From Streptomyces sp. NBC_00250 (GTDB lineage Bacteria; Actinomycetota; Actinomycetes; Streptomycetales; Streptomycetaceae), in NCBI RefSeq assembly GCF_036192275.1, contig NZ_CP108088.1:5209501-5273500 (forward strand): a DNA stretch of 64,000 bases, in the 5' to 3' direction. The position numbers and the translations under genes were made by a program. The notes below the pieces were generated by a model, which saw only the letters and a program-made list of their open reading frames with translations, did no database searches and had not been told where the DNA came from. Of this stretch, positions 50,185 to 58,597 are shown piece after piece; within the stretch, counting starts at the first letter, position 1, and the number at the start of each line of letters is the position of its first letter.

Positions 50185-50971
50185 AGAGGGTGAACGGGGC
50201 CTCCCAGTCCAGGGGGAGCAAGGTCCCCGATGCCAGTTCCTCGGCCACCGCGACCTGGGGGAGGAGCGCCACCCCCAGGCCGGCGGCCACCCCGCGTTTC
50301 GTCGCCTCGATCGTGCCGAACTCCATGAACGGCGGCGCCCACTCCCGTAGCTCCGCCTCGAACAGGTCGCGGTACGGGCAGCCCGGCTCGGTGCCCACGA
50401 GGCGTGCCCCCGCCAGGTCCGCGGCCGTCAGGCCCGTACGGCCGACCAGAGGGTGGTCGGGGCCCGCCACCAGGACTAGGGGTTCGGGGGCCAGGACCTC
50501 CGACTCCAGGCCCTCGTGCTCCGTGTCCGGTTCCATCAGGAAGCCGACGTCGTACGTGCCCTGGCGCAGTGCCTGCCGGGTCTCGTCGCCGAGGGTGGGG
50601 CGCAGGGTGAGCCGCACGCCGGGGTAGCGGTGGTGGAAGTACTCCAGGAGCGGCGGCAGCCGGTAGGAGGTCAGGGACTCCATCGTGCCCACCGCGATGG
50701 TGCCGGTCGGTTCGGCCGCGCTCGCCACCGCCGTACGGGCCTCCTCCGCGAGCTCCGCCATCCGGCGGGCGTACGGCAGGAGTCGCTCCCCGGCCTCGGT
50801 GAGCCGGATGCGGCTGCCGAGGCGCTCGAAGAGTTCCACCCCGAGCGAGGATTCGAGCGAGCGGATCTGGCCCGTGACGCTGGACTGGGCGTAGCCCAGC
50901 TCCGCGGCGGCCCGGGTGAAGGAGAGGACCGTCGCGACCTTCTCGAAGGTGGCCAGGAGCCGGAGCTCCAT
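50087..50971 (-). CDS. LysR family transcriptional regulator
   Basis: 294 aa. N-terminal HTH (MELRLLATFEKVATVLSFTRAAAELGYAQSSVTGQIRSLESSLGVELFERLGSRIRLTEAG) and a LysR substrate-binding domain (about 90-290). Ligand unknown. Its 3' end overlaps the EamA gene by 98 bp in antisense, an arrangement that could couple regulation of the transporter to this gene. It starts 2 bp before the PLDc_N gene stop on the same strand, so the two may be co-transcribed. Confidence 0.9.
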   Translation of the reverse strand: MELRLLATFEKVATVLSFTRAAAELGYAQSSVTGQIRSLESSLGVELFERLGSRIRLTEAGERLLPYARRMAELAEEARTAVASAAEPTGTIAVGTMESLTSYRLPPLLEYFHHRYPGVRLTLRPTLGDETRQALRQGTYDVGFLMEPDTEHEGLESEVLAPEPLVLVAGPDHPLVGRTGLTAADLAGARLVGTEPGCPYRDLFEAELREWAPPFMEFGTIEATKRGVAAGLGVALLPQVAVAEELASGTLLPLDWEAPFTLFTQLAWRRGKRLPAHVRLFVEQARRLVSEQRG

Positions 50972-50972
50972 G

Positions 50973-51356
50973 TCAGGGCTTCTCGGGCTCGTCGCCGCCC
51001 TGCTCGCGCTTCTTCAGCTCTTCCTCGCGGCGGCGGAGGTCGGCCTCCCACTCCTTGAGGGCGGCGTCGTCGTCCGGCTCACCGGTCGTCTTCTCGTCCT
51101 TGAGGGACTTCAGGAACTCGGGGTTGTCGTCGGGGGCCACCCAGCCACCGGCGCCCGCGCCGCCCCGGGTCCGCGGCCGCCGGTCCTTGCCGGCGACGAT
51201 CCAGCCGATCGCGCCGACCACGGAGAACAGCAGGACGACGATGGCCCAGACCGGCTTCGGAAGGTGCTTGACCTCTTCTTCCGGGGTGTTCAGGCAGTCG
51301 ATGAAGGCGTAGATCATCAGCGCCAGAGGCAGGATGAAAAGCAGCGCCCTGAGCAT
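50973..51356 (-). CDS. PLDc_N domain membrane protein
   Basis: 127 aa. Two hydrophobic segments ([21 protein letters not shown] and [21 protein letters not shown]) form the phospholipase-D-nuclease N-terminal (PLDc_N) pattern [29 protein letters not shown]. The cytoplasmic tail is charged and probably coiled coil ([21 protein letters not shown]). No catalytic HKD motif is present. Function unknown; widely conserved in Streptomyces beside the menaquinone genes. Confidence 0.85.
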   Translation of the reverse strand: MLRALLFILPLALMIYAFIDCLNTPEEEVKHLPKPVWAIVVLLFSVVGAIGWIVAGKDRRPRTRGGAGAGGWVAPDDNPEFLKSLKDEKTTGEPDDDAALKEWEADLRRREEELKKREQGGDEPEKP

Positions 51357-51446
51357 GTGGGACAGCCCCCTGGAAGCAATGGCGGGGGCGCGTTTCGGCG
51401 GCCCCGGTGACAGGTCAAGGGTAGCCGGTGACCGATACTGACCCCT

Positions 51447-52904
51447 ATGGCTTACGACGATCTCCGCTCGCTGCTCAGGGCCCTAGAGCGCGAAGGCGAC
51501 CTCAAGCGCATCAAGGCCGAAGTCGACCCGTACCTGGAGGTCGGGGAGATCGTCGACCGGGTGAACAAGGCGGGGGGCCCGGCGCTTCTCTTCGAGAACG
51601 TCAAGGGCTCCTCGATGCCGCTCGCGATGAACGTCTTCGGGACCGACCGCCGGCTGCTCAAGGCCCTCGGCCTGAAGTCGTACGGCGAGATCAGCGAGAA
51701 GATCGGCGGGCTGCTCAAGCCCGAGCTTCCGCACGGTTTCGTCGGTGTCCGCGAGGCGTTCGGCAAGCTCGGCTCCATGGTCCACGTGCCGCCGAAGAAG
51801 GTGAAGTCGGACGCCGCGCCCGTGCAGGAGGTCGTGCTCACCGGGGACGACGTCGATCTCGACCTGCTTCCCGCGCTCTTCACCTGGCCGAAGGACGGCG
51901 GCTCCTTCTTCAATCTCGGGCTCACGCACACCAAGCACCCCGAGACGGGGGTCCGGAACCTCGGTCTCTACCGCCTCCAGCGCCACGACAAGCGCACCAT
52001 CGGCATGCACTGGCAGATCCACAAGGACAGCCGCAACCACTACGCCGTCGCGGCGGCGAAGGGCGAGCGACTGCCGGTCGCCATCGCCTTCGGCTGCCCG
52101 CCGGCCGTCACGTACGCCTCGACCGCCCCGCTGCCCGGTGACATCGACGAGTACCTCTTCGCCGGCTTCGTGCAGGGCAAGCGGATCGAGATGGTCGACT
52201 GCAAGACCGTCCCGCTCCAGGTCCCCGCGCAGGCCGAGGTCGTCGTCGAGGGCTGGCTGGAGCCGGGCGAGATGCTGCCGGAGGGTCCCTTCGGCGACCA
52301 CACCGGCTTCTACACGCCGCAGGAGCCCTTCCCCGCGCTGAAGATCGACTGCATCACCATGCGGAAGCGTCCGCTGCTGCAGTCGATCGTCGTCGGCCGG
52401 CCGCCGACCGAGGACGGTCCGCTGGGCCGCGCGACGGAGCGCTTCTTCCTGCCGCTCCTCAAGATCATCGTGCCGGACATCGTCGACTACCACCTGCCGG
52501 AGTCGGGCGGCTTCCACAACTGCGCGATCGTCTCGATCGACAAGAAGTACCCGAAGCACGCGCAGAAGGTCATGCACGCCATCTGGGGCGCGCACATGAT
52601 GTCGCTGACGAAGCTGATCATCGTCGTGGACAAGGACTGCGACGTCCACGACCTGCACGAGGTGTCCTGGCGGGCCCTCGGCAACACCGACTACGCCCGT
52701 GACCTCACGGTCGTGGAGGGGCCGGTCGACCATCTCGACCACGCCTCCTACCAGCAGTTCTGGGGCGGCAAGGCGGGCATCGACGCCACGAAGAAGCTGC
52801 CCGAGGAGGGCTACACCCGGGACGGCGGCTGGCCGGACATGGTCGAGTCGGACCCGGCGACGGCCGCCCTCGTGGACCGCCGCTGGAAGGAGTACGGGCT
52901 GTGA
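51447..52904 (+). CDS. mqnL: UbiD-like decarboxylase of menaquinone synthesis
   Basis: 485 aa. UbiD family ([88 protein letters not shown]). Depends on prenylated FMN made by a UbiX partner, encoded at 53835. In Streptomyces it belongs to the futalosine menaquinone pathway, where it is thought to decarboxylate the prenylated naphthoate. The gene name follows the mqnL/M/P scheme as I remember it. GTGA overlap with mqnP downstream. Confidence 0.9.
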   Translation: MAYDDLRSLLRALEREGDLKRIKAEVDPYLEVGEIVDRVNKAGGPALLFENVKGSSMPLAMNVFGTDRRLLKALGLKSYGEISEKIGGLLKPELPHGFVGVREAFGKLGSMVHVPPKKVKSDAAPVQEVVLTGDDVDLDLLPALFTWPKDGGSFFNLGLTHTKHPETGVRNLGLYRLQRHDKRTIGMHWQIHKDSRNHYAVAAAKGERLPVAIAFGCPPAVTYASTAPLPGDIDEYLFAGFVQGKRIEMVDCKTVPLQVPAQAEVVVEGWLEPGEMLPEGPFGDHTGFYTPQEPFPALKIDCITMRKRPLLQSIVVGRPPTEDGPLGRATERFFLPLLKIIVPDIVDYHLPESGGFHNCAIVSIDKKYPKHAQKVMHAIWGAHMMSLTKLIIVVDKDCDVHDLHEVSWRALGNTDYARDLTVVEGPVDHLDHASYQQFWGGKAGIDATKKLPEEGYTRDGGWPDMVESDPATAALVDRRWKEYGL

Positions 52905-53803
52905 CCACCGCGGCCGTACCCGGCGCCCAGCCGGGACGTACGAAGGCGTTCCTGCGCCTCGTGATGATCGAGCACTCGGTCTTCGCGCTGCCCTTCGCGT
53001 ACACCGCCGCGCTCACCGCGATGTACGAGACGGACAAGAACATCCACTGGTGGACGCTCTTCCTCGTCACGGTCTGCATGGTGGGTCTGCGGACCTTCGC
53101 CATGGCCTGCAACCGGATCATCGACCGCGAGATCGACGCGCGTAATCCGCGCACCGCCGGCCGCGAGCTGGTGACCGGCGCGGTGTCCGTGCGCTCGGCG
53201 TGGACCGGGGCCGGGATCGCCGTCGTCGTCTTCCTCGGCGCCGCCGCCCTGCTCAACCCGCTCTGTCTGGCGCTCGCGCCGCTCGCCGTCATCCCGATGG
53301 TCGTCTATCCGTACGGCAAGCGGTTCACGAACTTCCCGCACGCCATCCTCGGGCTGGCCCAGGCCATAGGGCCGATCGGCGCCTGGCTCGCGGTCACCGG
53401 CGAGTGGTCCTGGGACGCGGTGATCCTCGGTCTCGCGGTGGGTGTCTGGATCGGCGGCTTCGACCTGATCTTCGCCTGCCAGGACGTGCAGGCGGACCGG
53501 GCGCACGGCGTCATGTCGGTCCCGGCGCGCTTCGGGATCCCGGCCGCGCTGTGGGGCGCCCGCGCCTCGGCGGTCGTCACCACCGGACTGCTCGTCTGGT
53601 ACGCGCTGGCCACCGACGCCGGGGTCTTCTTCTGGGTCGGTCTGGTGATCGTGGTGGCGGCGTTCTGCTACGAGCACTCGATCGTGAAGCCGCACGACCT
53701 GTCCCGTCTGAACCGGGCGTTCTTCACGACGAACGGCTTCATCGGGATCACCCTGTTCGTGTGCGCCCTCCTCGACCTGCTGGTCCGCGGGCTCACCCCG
53801 TAG
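52901..53803 (+). CDS. mqnP: UbiA-family prenyltransferase (menaquinone)
   Basis: 300 aa with about eight to nine membrane helices. The two Asp-rich prenyl-diphosphate/Mg sites are CNRIIDREIDARNPRTAGR and FACQDVQADRAHGVMSVPARFG. It attaches the polyprenyl side chain to the naphthoquinone ring precursor (futalosine pathway). GTG start overlaps the mqnL stop. mqnM begins 32 bp later. Confidence 0.9.
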   Translation: MTTAAVPGAQPGRTKAFLRLVMIEHSVFALPFAYTAALTAMYETDKNIHWWTLFLVTVCMVGLRTFAMACNRIIDREIDARNPRTAGRELVTGAVSVRSAWTGAGIAVVVFLGAAALLNPLCLALAPLAVIPMVVYPYGKRFTNFPHAILGLAQAIGPIGAWLAVTGEWSWDAVILGLAVGVWIGGFDLIFACQDVQADRAHGVMSVPARFGIPAALWGARASAVVTTGLLVWYALATDAGVFFWVGLVIVVAAFCYEHSIVKPHDLSRLNRAFFTTNGFIGITLFVCALLDLLVRGLTP

Positions 53804-53834
53804 CCCCGGCCCGATGACGGATAGGCTCGACGGC

Positions 53835-54512
53835 ATGAACGACGGCAAGCGCATCCCCTGGATCGTGGGGGTCTCCGGGGCGTCGGGTACGCCGTACGCC
53901 GCCGCCGTGTTGAGGGGGCTCCTCGCCGCGGGGGAGAGCGTCGACCTCGTCGTGTCGCGGGCCTCGCGACTCACGCTGCTCGACGAGACGGGGATCTCGT
54001 TCCGGGACGCGCACTGGCGCGAGGACCTGGCGGCCTGGCTGGCGCGGGGCGCCGACGGGAAGCCCGACACGTTCGACGTGTCCGGTGCTCTCGACGACGT
54101 GCGGTACTGGGCGGCCGGCGATCTGGCCGCCGGCCCGTCCTCGGGTTCGTACCCGGCGAAGGGGATGCTGGTGGTGCCGGCCTCGACCGCCGCAGTGGCG
54201 GGAGTGGCGCTGGGGCTCTCGAAGGACCTGCTGCAGCGGGTCGCGAGCGTGACGCTGAAGGAGCGGCGGCCGCTGGTGGTCGCCGTGCGGGAGACCCCGC
54301 TGAACGGTCAGACGCTCAAGCACATGGTGGCGCTGGACGAGGCGGGAGCCGTGGTGCTGCCCGCCTCTCCGGCGTTCTACGCGGGGGCGACGCACATCCA
54401 GGATCTGGTGGACTTCGTCGCCGGGCGGGTGCTCGACGCGGCAGGGGTGCCGCATCGGCTGTACCGCCGGTGGGAGGGAGAGCTCGGTGGAGCGACCCTC
54501 CGGTCGGATTAG
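53835..54512 (+). CDS. mqnM: UbiX-like flavin prenyltransferase (menaquinone)
   Basis: 225 aa. Makes prenylated FMN for the UbiD partner. N-terminal IPWIVGVSGASGTPYAAAVLRGLL and MLVVPASTAAVAGVALGLSKDLLQRVASVTLKERRPLVVAVRETPLNGQTLKHM are UbiX hallmarks. The start at 53835 is preceded by TAGGCT with a 7-nt gap (leaderless-like); ATG at 53814 would add 7 residues. The stop codon overlaps the stop of a tiny gene on the other strand. Confidence 0.9.
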   Translation: MNDGKRIPWIVGVSGASGTPYAAAVLRGLLAAGESVDLVVSRASRLTLLDETGISFRDAHWREDLAAWLARGADGKPDTFDVSGALDDVRYWAAGDLAAGPSSGSYPAKGMLVVPASTAAVAGVALGLSKDLLQRVASVTLKERRPLVVAVRETPLNGQTLKHMVALDEAGAVVLPASPAFYAGATHIQDLVDFVAGRVLDAAGVPHRLYRRWEGELGGATLRSD

Positions 54513-54643
54513 CGCTTCTTGGCGTGCTTCTTGTCGGCACGCTTCGAAGCGGCGGTCGGCTGGTGGGCACGCGAGCGGTTGGCCAGGTCCTGCAGCTCGC
54601 GCATGCGTGCGTAGGCCATCTCGATCGTGTACACGGTGAACAC
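54509..54643 (-). CDS. Very small basic protein conserved next to mqn genes (putative)
   Basis: 44 aa starting at a GTG (54643; alternatives 54646 and 54634): IEMAYARMRELQDLANRSRA, then HQPTAASKRADKKHAKKR and TAA. An N-terminal amphipathic helix and a highly basic Lys-rich tail. AGGAG lies close upstream, best spaced for the GTG at 54634. Codon use is typical of the genome, which argues for a real gene. Function unknown. Convergent with mqnM, divergent from the Lrp gene. Confidence 0.62.
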   Translation of the reverse strand: MFTVYTIEMAYARMRELQDLANRSRAHQPTAASKRADKKHAKKR

Positions 54644-54680
54644 CACTCCTGAAAGATCGTCTTTGATCAGCTGAAAGATT

Positions 54681-54721
54681 CACAGGGTGTCGCCCCTGTG
54701 TACCTTAGATTCTATACCTAA
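54681..54721. promoter_or_regulatory. Promoter/operator region between small basic gene and lrp
   Basis: A hairpin-like repeat CACAGGG-6 nt-CCCTGTG (54681-54700) is followed by a TTAG...CTAA inverted element (about 54704-54720) in an AT-rich stretch. Lrp/AsnC proteins often bind such sites and autoregulate; this assignment is by analogy. Confidence 0.4.
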
Positions 54722-54759
54722 ACTCGCAGGATCGCTGGACAATGGAAGGCTTCATACCT

Positions 54760-55215
54760 ATGGACGCCGTGGACAGGCAGCTCATCCAGGCTCTGCGCGA
54801 GAACGGTCGTGCCTCGTACGCCGAGCTCGGCCGGCTCGTCGGGCTCTCCGGCCCCTCCGTCACCGACCGCATCAACCGTCTTGAGGCGGCCGGAGTCATC
54901 ACCGGCTACCGGGCCACCGTCGACGCCGCCTCGCTCGGCCTGGGCGTCACCGCCCTCATCGGCATCTCCCTCTCCGACGCCGCCGACCACGAGGACGTGG
55001 CCCGCCGCCTCAAGGACCTCGCCGAGATCGAGGACTGCTGGTTCATCGCCGGCGACGACTCCTTCATGCTCAAGGTGCGCGTCGGCGACGTCGACGGCCT
55101 GGAGAAGACGATCCGCCGCCTCAGCGGCACCAAGGGCGTCTCCCGCACCCGTACGACGATCGTGCTCTCCACCAAGTGGGAGAACCGGGTCGGAGAGCTG
55201 CCCGAAGAAGGCTGA
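54760..55215 (+). CDS. Lrp/AsnC family transcriptional regulator
   Basis: 151 aa. N-terminal HTH (DRQLIQALRENGRASYAELGRLVGLSGPSVTDRINRLEAAGVITGYRATVD) and C-terminal RAM ligand-binding domain (ALIGISLSDAADHEDVARRLKDLAEIEDCWFIAGDDSFMLKVRVGDVDGLEKTIRRL). It lies between mqnM and mqnE, so it may link amino-acid status to menaquinone synthesis. Start at 54760 is favoured by GGAAGG about 10 nt upstream; ATG at 54742 is in frame and possible. Confidence 0.9.
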   Translation: MDAVDRQLIQALRENGRASYAELGRLVGLSGPSVTDRINRLEAAGVITGYRATVDAASLGLGVTALIGISLSDAADHEDVARRLKDLAEIEDCWFIAGDDSFMLKVRVGDVDGLEKTIRRLSGTKGVSRTRTTIVLSTKWENRVGELPEEG

Positions 55216-55279
55216 CCGAACGGCTGAGAGTACGGTGAACGACGAAGTCTGAATTCGGAGAAAAGGGAGGCGCCCGGAG

Positions 55280-56458
55280 ATGACTGCATCCATCAACGAT
55301 GTGGGGCTCAAGCGCGAGCTGGAGCAGAAGGTCCGGGACGGTGAGCGGCTGAGCCGTGAGGACGGCATCGCCCTGTACGAGTCCGACGACCTCGCCTGGC
55401 TCGGCGGTCTGGCCCACGAGGTCCGGACCCGCAAGAACGGCGACGTGGTCCATTTCAATGTCAACCGGCATCTGAACATGACCAACGTCTGCACCGCCTC
55501 CTGCGCCTACTGCTCCTTCCAGCGCAAGCCGGGCGAGAAGGACGCGTACACCATGCGCATCGAGGAGGCCGTGCGCCTCGCGAAGGCGATGGAGAACGAG
55601 AACCTCACCGAGCTGCACATCGTCAACGGGCTGCACCCCAACCTGCCCTGGCGGTACTACCCGCGCTCCCTCTCCGAGCTCAAGAAGGCCCTGCCGAACG
55701 TCTCCCTCAAGGCCTTCACGGCCACCGAGATCCACCACTTCGAGACGATCTCCGGGATGTCCGCCTCCGACATCCTCGACGAGCTGATCGAGGCCGGTCT
55801 GGAGTCGCTGACCGGCGGCGGCGCCGAGATCTTCGACTGGGAGGTCCGGCAGCACATCGTGGACCACCGCACCCACTGGGAGGATTGGTCCCGGATCCAC
55901 CGGCTCGCCCACGAGAAGGGGCTCAAGACCCCCTCGACCATGCTGTACGGGCACATCGAGGAGCCCCGTCACCGCGTGGACCACGTGCTGCGGCTGCGTG
56001 AGCTCCAGGACGAGACCGGCGGCTTCCAGGTCTTCATCCCGCTGCGCTACCAGCACGACTTCGTGGACATGCAGGACGGCAAGGTCCGCAACAAGCTCCA
56101 GGCGCGCACCACGATGGCGACCGGCGCCGAGGCCCTGAAGACCTTCGCGGTCTCCCGGCTGCTCTTCGACAACGTGCCGCACGTCAAGGTCTTCTGGGTC
56201 ATGCACGGCGTCCAGACCGCGCAGCTCGCCCTGCAGCACGGCGCCGACGACATGGACGGCTCGGTCGTCGAGTACAAGATCACGCACGACGCCGACAACT
56301 ACGGCACGCCGAACAAGCTGGGCCGCGAGGATCTCCTCGAACTGATCCGTGACGCCGGCTTCCGGCCGGTCGAGCGGAACACGCGGTACGAGATCATCCG
56401 CGAGTACCCGGGTCCGGACGCGGAGCGGCGCGAGACGCCGCAGGCGATGCGGTTCTGA
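55280..56458 (+). CDS. mqnE: Aminodeoxyfutalosine synthase MqnE
   Basis: 392 aa radical-SAM enzyme that joins a carboxyvinyloxybenzoate precursor and SAM-derived adenosyl radical to form aminofutalosine. The 4Fe-4S motif is NVCTASCAYCSFQRKPGEKDAY (Cys71, Cys75, Cys78). Later motifs: EIHIVNGLHPNLPWRYY-like segment, LTGGGAEIFDWEVRQ and VPHVKVFWVMHG. Ribosome site GGAGG at about 55267. Ends in a strong hairpin. Confidence 0.95.
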   Translation: MTASINDVGLKRELEQKVRDGERLSREDGIALYESDDLAWLGGLAHEVRTRKNGDVVHFNVNRHLNMTNVCTASCAYCSFQRKPGEKDAYTMRIEEAVRLAKAMENENLTELHIVNGLHPNLPWRYYPRSLSELKKALPNVSLKAFTATEIHHFETISGMSASDILDELIEAGLESLTGGGAEIFDWEVRQHIVDHRTHWEDWSRIHRLAHEKGLKTPSTMLYGHIEEPRHRVDHVLRLRELQDETGGFQVFIPLRYQHDFVDMQDGKVRNKLQARTTMATGAEALKTFAVSRLLFDNVPHVKVFWVMHGVQTAQLALQHGADDMDGSVVEYKITHDADNYGTPNKLGREDLLELIRDAGFRPVERNTRYEIIREYPGPDAERRETPQAMRF

Positions 56459-56470
56459 GTACGGGCGGAG

Positions 56471-56502
56471 GAAGGGCCGGTGGGATCACCCACCGGCCCT
56501 TC
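56471..56502. terminator. Bidirectional terminator after mqnE
   Basis: GAAGGGCCGGTGGG (56471-56484) and CCCACCGGCCCTTC (56489-56502) form a perfect 14-bp stem with an ATCA loop between convergent genes. Confidence 0.9.
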
Positions 56503-56504
56503 TC

Positions 56505-57386
56505 TCATTCCGCCGTGTGCTCCACCGGGATCCACAGCTCCGCCGCTGCCGTCGTCCAGTCCGCCGAGGGCCGGACCGAGAGGATCTCCGGGCCGGGGCG
56601 GCTCTCGTACGGGTTGGACGGGAACCACTGGGTGAAGACGTCCCGCCACAGGTACTGGAGCGCCTGCGGGTAGGGGCCCTCGTTCTCGAAGACCGCCCAG
56701 GTCCCGGCCGGGAGGTCGAGGGTCTCGAAGCCCTCCGGGGCGGCGTCCGGCGCGCCGGTCACGCCGTACCAGTGGTCGAGCTCGGCGCCCTCCTCGCGAC
56801 TGCAGGTGAGGTGGACGACGGCCGAGACGAGCCCGGCGGGCGCCCCGGCCGACAGGCCCGCGAGCCGGTCCAGGGTCTCCTGGCCGAGGTCTCGGATCTG
56901 GGCGGCGATCGCCGGGTTCTCGCCCTCGTACACGAGCGGGACCCGGGCCCTGCTGCCGACGATCCGGAAGGCGTCCTTGGCCACGGTGCGGTACTTCATG
57001 CTGCTGTTCCCTTCGACGACGAGGCGGAAGGACATCCGCGGCTGGGAGCGCAGCGCCGCTCCGGTGCGGCGGGCCTCCCCGGGGCCGACCCCGTGCACCG
57101 CGCGGAACGCGCGGGCGAAGGCCTCCCCGGAGCCGTAGCCGTACCGGACCGCGATCTCCAGGAGCGTCCGCTCCCCGGCGAGCACCTCGGCGCCCGCGAC
57201 GGTGAGCCGCCGGCGGCGTACGTACTCCGACAGGGGCATCCCCGCCAGCGCCGAGAAGAGCCGCCGGAAGTGGTACTCCGAGGTCGCGGCGATCCGGGCC
57301 AGCTCGGCCGCGTCGAGGTCGCCGTGGAGCTCGGTGACGAGGTGCTCCTCGATGTGGCCGAGTGCCTCGTTGAGCCGCTCCAGCAC
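56505..57386 (-). CDS. AraC family regulator with GyrI-like effector domain
   Basis: 293 aa. N-terminal AraC DNA-binding domain (about 8-105: LARIAATSEYHFRRLFSALAGMPLSEYVRRRRLTVAGAEVLAG; EIAVRYGYGSGEAFARAFRAVHGVGPGEAR) and C-terminal GyrI/SHV-like small-molecule-binding domain (about 130-290: RIVGSRARVPLVYEGENPAIAAQIRDLG; LDLPAGTWAVFENEGPYPQALQYLWRDVFTQWFPSNPYESRPGPEIL), as in Rob/SoxS-like drug sensors. Ligand unknown. Ribosome site GGAAGG upstream of the ATG at 57386. Confidence 0.9.
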   Translation of the reverse strand: MLERLNEALGHIEEHLVTELHGDLDAAELARIAATSEYHFRRLFSALAGMPLSEYVRRRRLTVAGAEVLAGERTLLEIAVRYGYGSGEAFARAFRAVHGVGPGEARRTGAALRSQPRMSFRLVVEGNSSMKYRTVAKDAFRIVGSRARVPLVYEGENPAIAAQIRDLGQETLDRLAGLSAGAPAGLVSAVVHLTCSREEGAELDHWYGVTGAPDAAPEGFETLDLPAGTWAVFENEGPYPQALQYLWRDVFTQWFPSNPYESRPGPEILSVRPSADWTTAAAELWIPVEHTAE

Positions 57387-57467
57387 GTGGTCCGTCCTTC
57401 CCTTTTCCTTGTCCTCACCGTAGGAAGGGCGGGCGGTCGCGAACCCGACATCCTGTGCCCGTTCCGG

Positions 57468-58001
57468 TCAGGTCAGCGGCAGCAGCATGATGATGTCGTC
57501 GCGGTCGTCGCCGGGGGCGACCCGGATCGCGTCGGGGACGCGGCCGACCTCCTTGTAGCCGGACTTGGCGTAGAAGCCGTCGACGCCGGTGCCGCCCCGG
57601 CAGCCCAGCCGGATCGCCTCGATCGCCTCGAAGCCCTCGGCGGTACGGGCGGTGTGCTCGACCGCCGCCATGAGGTCACGGCCGTACCCCTTGCCCTGGT
57701 GCCGGGGGTCGACCATCACCGTGTAGACCCACACCCAGTGCGTCATCAGGGGGTGGGTGTTGAAGGTGAAGAACGCCGTGGCGGCGATCTCGCCGTCCTC
57801 GTCGCGGCCGACGAGCAGGCGCGTGCCGCCCTCGCTCATCGCGACGAAGTGCTTGAGCAGCGCGGGGCGGATCTCGTCGGGGGTGACGGGCGGGACGAAG
57901 CCGACCGCGCCACCGGCGTTGGAGACATCGGCCCAGAGGGAGAGCACGCCGTCGCGCAGGGCGGGGTCGATCGCCGGATCCACCTCGAAAGTAAGGGTCA
58001 T
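57468..58001 (-). CDS. GNAT family N-acetyltransferase
   Basis: 177 aa. Motif A is VYTVMVDPRHQGKGYGRDLMAAVEHTART (R/Q-G-x-G), followed by RLGCRGGTGVDGFYAKSGYKEVGRVP. Substrate unknown. The ATG at 58001 has TACCCT ending 6 nt upstream and TTGAGT a further 17 nt upstream, so a leaderless transcript is likely. Unusually, a 12-bp inverted repeat flanks the start codon, with one arm in codons 4-7 (see 57983-58029). Confidence 0.88.
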   Translation of the reverse strand: MTLTFEVDPAIDPALRDGVLSLWADVSNAGGAVGFVPPVTPDEIRPALLKHFVAMSEGGTRLLVGRDEDGEIAATAFFTFNTHPLMTHWVWVYTVMVDPRHQGKGYGRDLMAAVEHTARTAEGFEAIEAIRLGCRGGTGVDGFYAKSGYKEVGRVPDAIRVAPGDDRDDIIMLLPLT

Positions 58002-58029
58002 GAGCGTAGGGTATCCATTACTTTCGAGG
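57983..58029. promoter_or_regulatory. 12-bp inverted repeat across a leaderless promoter and start codon
   Basis: CCTCGAAAGTAA (57983-57994) and TTACTTTCGAGG (58018-58029) are exact reverse complements 23 bp apart. One arm lies between the -35 (TTGAGT) and -10 (TACCCT) boxes of the GNAT gene; the other is inside its first codons. The start codon sits in the intervening loop. Either a two-site operator or an mRNA hairpin. Confidence 0.75.
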
Positions 58030-58145
58030 CACTCAAGGGGCCCGGGCCCGGGGTGCCCGGCGCCCCGTGCTTCACTGGAGGCGCGCTTGTCCCGTATGGG
58101 ATCTTGGGAACTTTTCGGAACGTCGGAACGGAAGAGTGGGCTGAC

Positions 58146-58412
58146 ATGCTCCGCTACACGCTGATGCGTCTCGGCATCTTCGCCGGATGCTTCCTGGCCC
58201 TGTGGGGCCTCGTCTACGTCGGTGTGCTGCCGCGCGGACTCGGCGACTCGAACCTGCTCTGGGTCCTCCTCCTCTCCATCGTCATCTCCGCCCCGCTGAG
58301 CTTCGTCCTGCTGCGCAAGGTGCGCGACGAGGCGAGCGCCGAGGTCGTGGCGAGGGTCGACCGCGCCAAGGGCCGCCTCGCCGCGAACCAGTCCCAGGAG
58401 GACGCGCTGTGA
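58146..58412 (+). CDS. DUF4229 small membrane protein
   Basis: 88 aa. Two transmembrane helices (LGIFAGCFLALWGLVYVGVLP and LLWVLLLSIVISAPLSFVLL) followed by a charged cytoplasmic helix (RKVRDEASAEVVARVDRAKGRL), the DUF4229 pattern common in actinobacteria. Function unknown. Divergent from the GNAT gene. A terminator follows. Confidence 0.85.
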   Translation: MLRYTLMRLGIFAGCFLALWGLVYVGVLPRGLGDSNLLWVLLLSIVISAPLSFVLLRKVRDEASAEVVARVDRAKGRLAANQSQEDAL

Positions 58413-58472
58413 GAAGCCGTCGCGGCCTCGTAAAGGCTGCGTAAGCTTCGTCACAGACCCGTACAACCCCGG

Positions 58473-58512
58473 ACACCCCAGCCGGAGCTTCCAAGGCTCC
58501 CGCCTGGGGTGT
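58473..58512 (+). terminator. Terminator after DUF4229 gene
   Basis: ACACCCCAG (58473-58481) and CTGGGGTGT (58504-58512) pair perfectly; the 22-nt loop contains a second GGAGC/GCTCC stem. Confidence 0.75.
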
Positions 58513-58558
58513 TCTGCGTTTCGGAGGCGGAGAGGCCTCCGTACACCTCAAAGAAGGG

Positions 58559-58590
58559 CTTTGAGCTTCTCAAAGTTCAAGTGTTAACGT
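58559..58590 (+). promoter_or_regulatory. Promoter of leader peptide with overlapping palindromic operator
   Basis: TTGAGC (58561-58566), an 18-nt spacer and TAACGT (58585-58590) place transcription start at or near the leader ATG (58598). The palindrome CTTTGAG-CTT-CTCAAAG (58559-58575) covers the -35 box, a position typical of a repressor site. Confidence 0.68.
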
Positions 58591-58597
58591 GTTCGAC

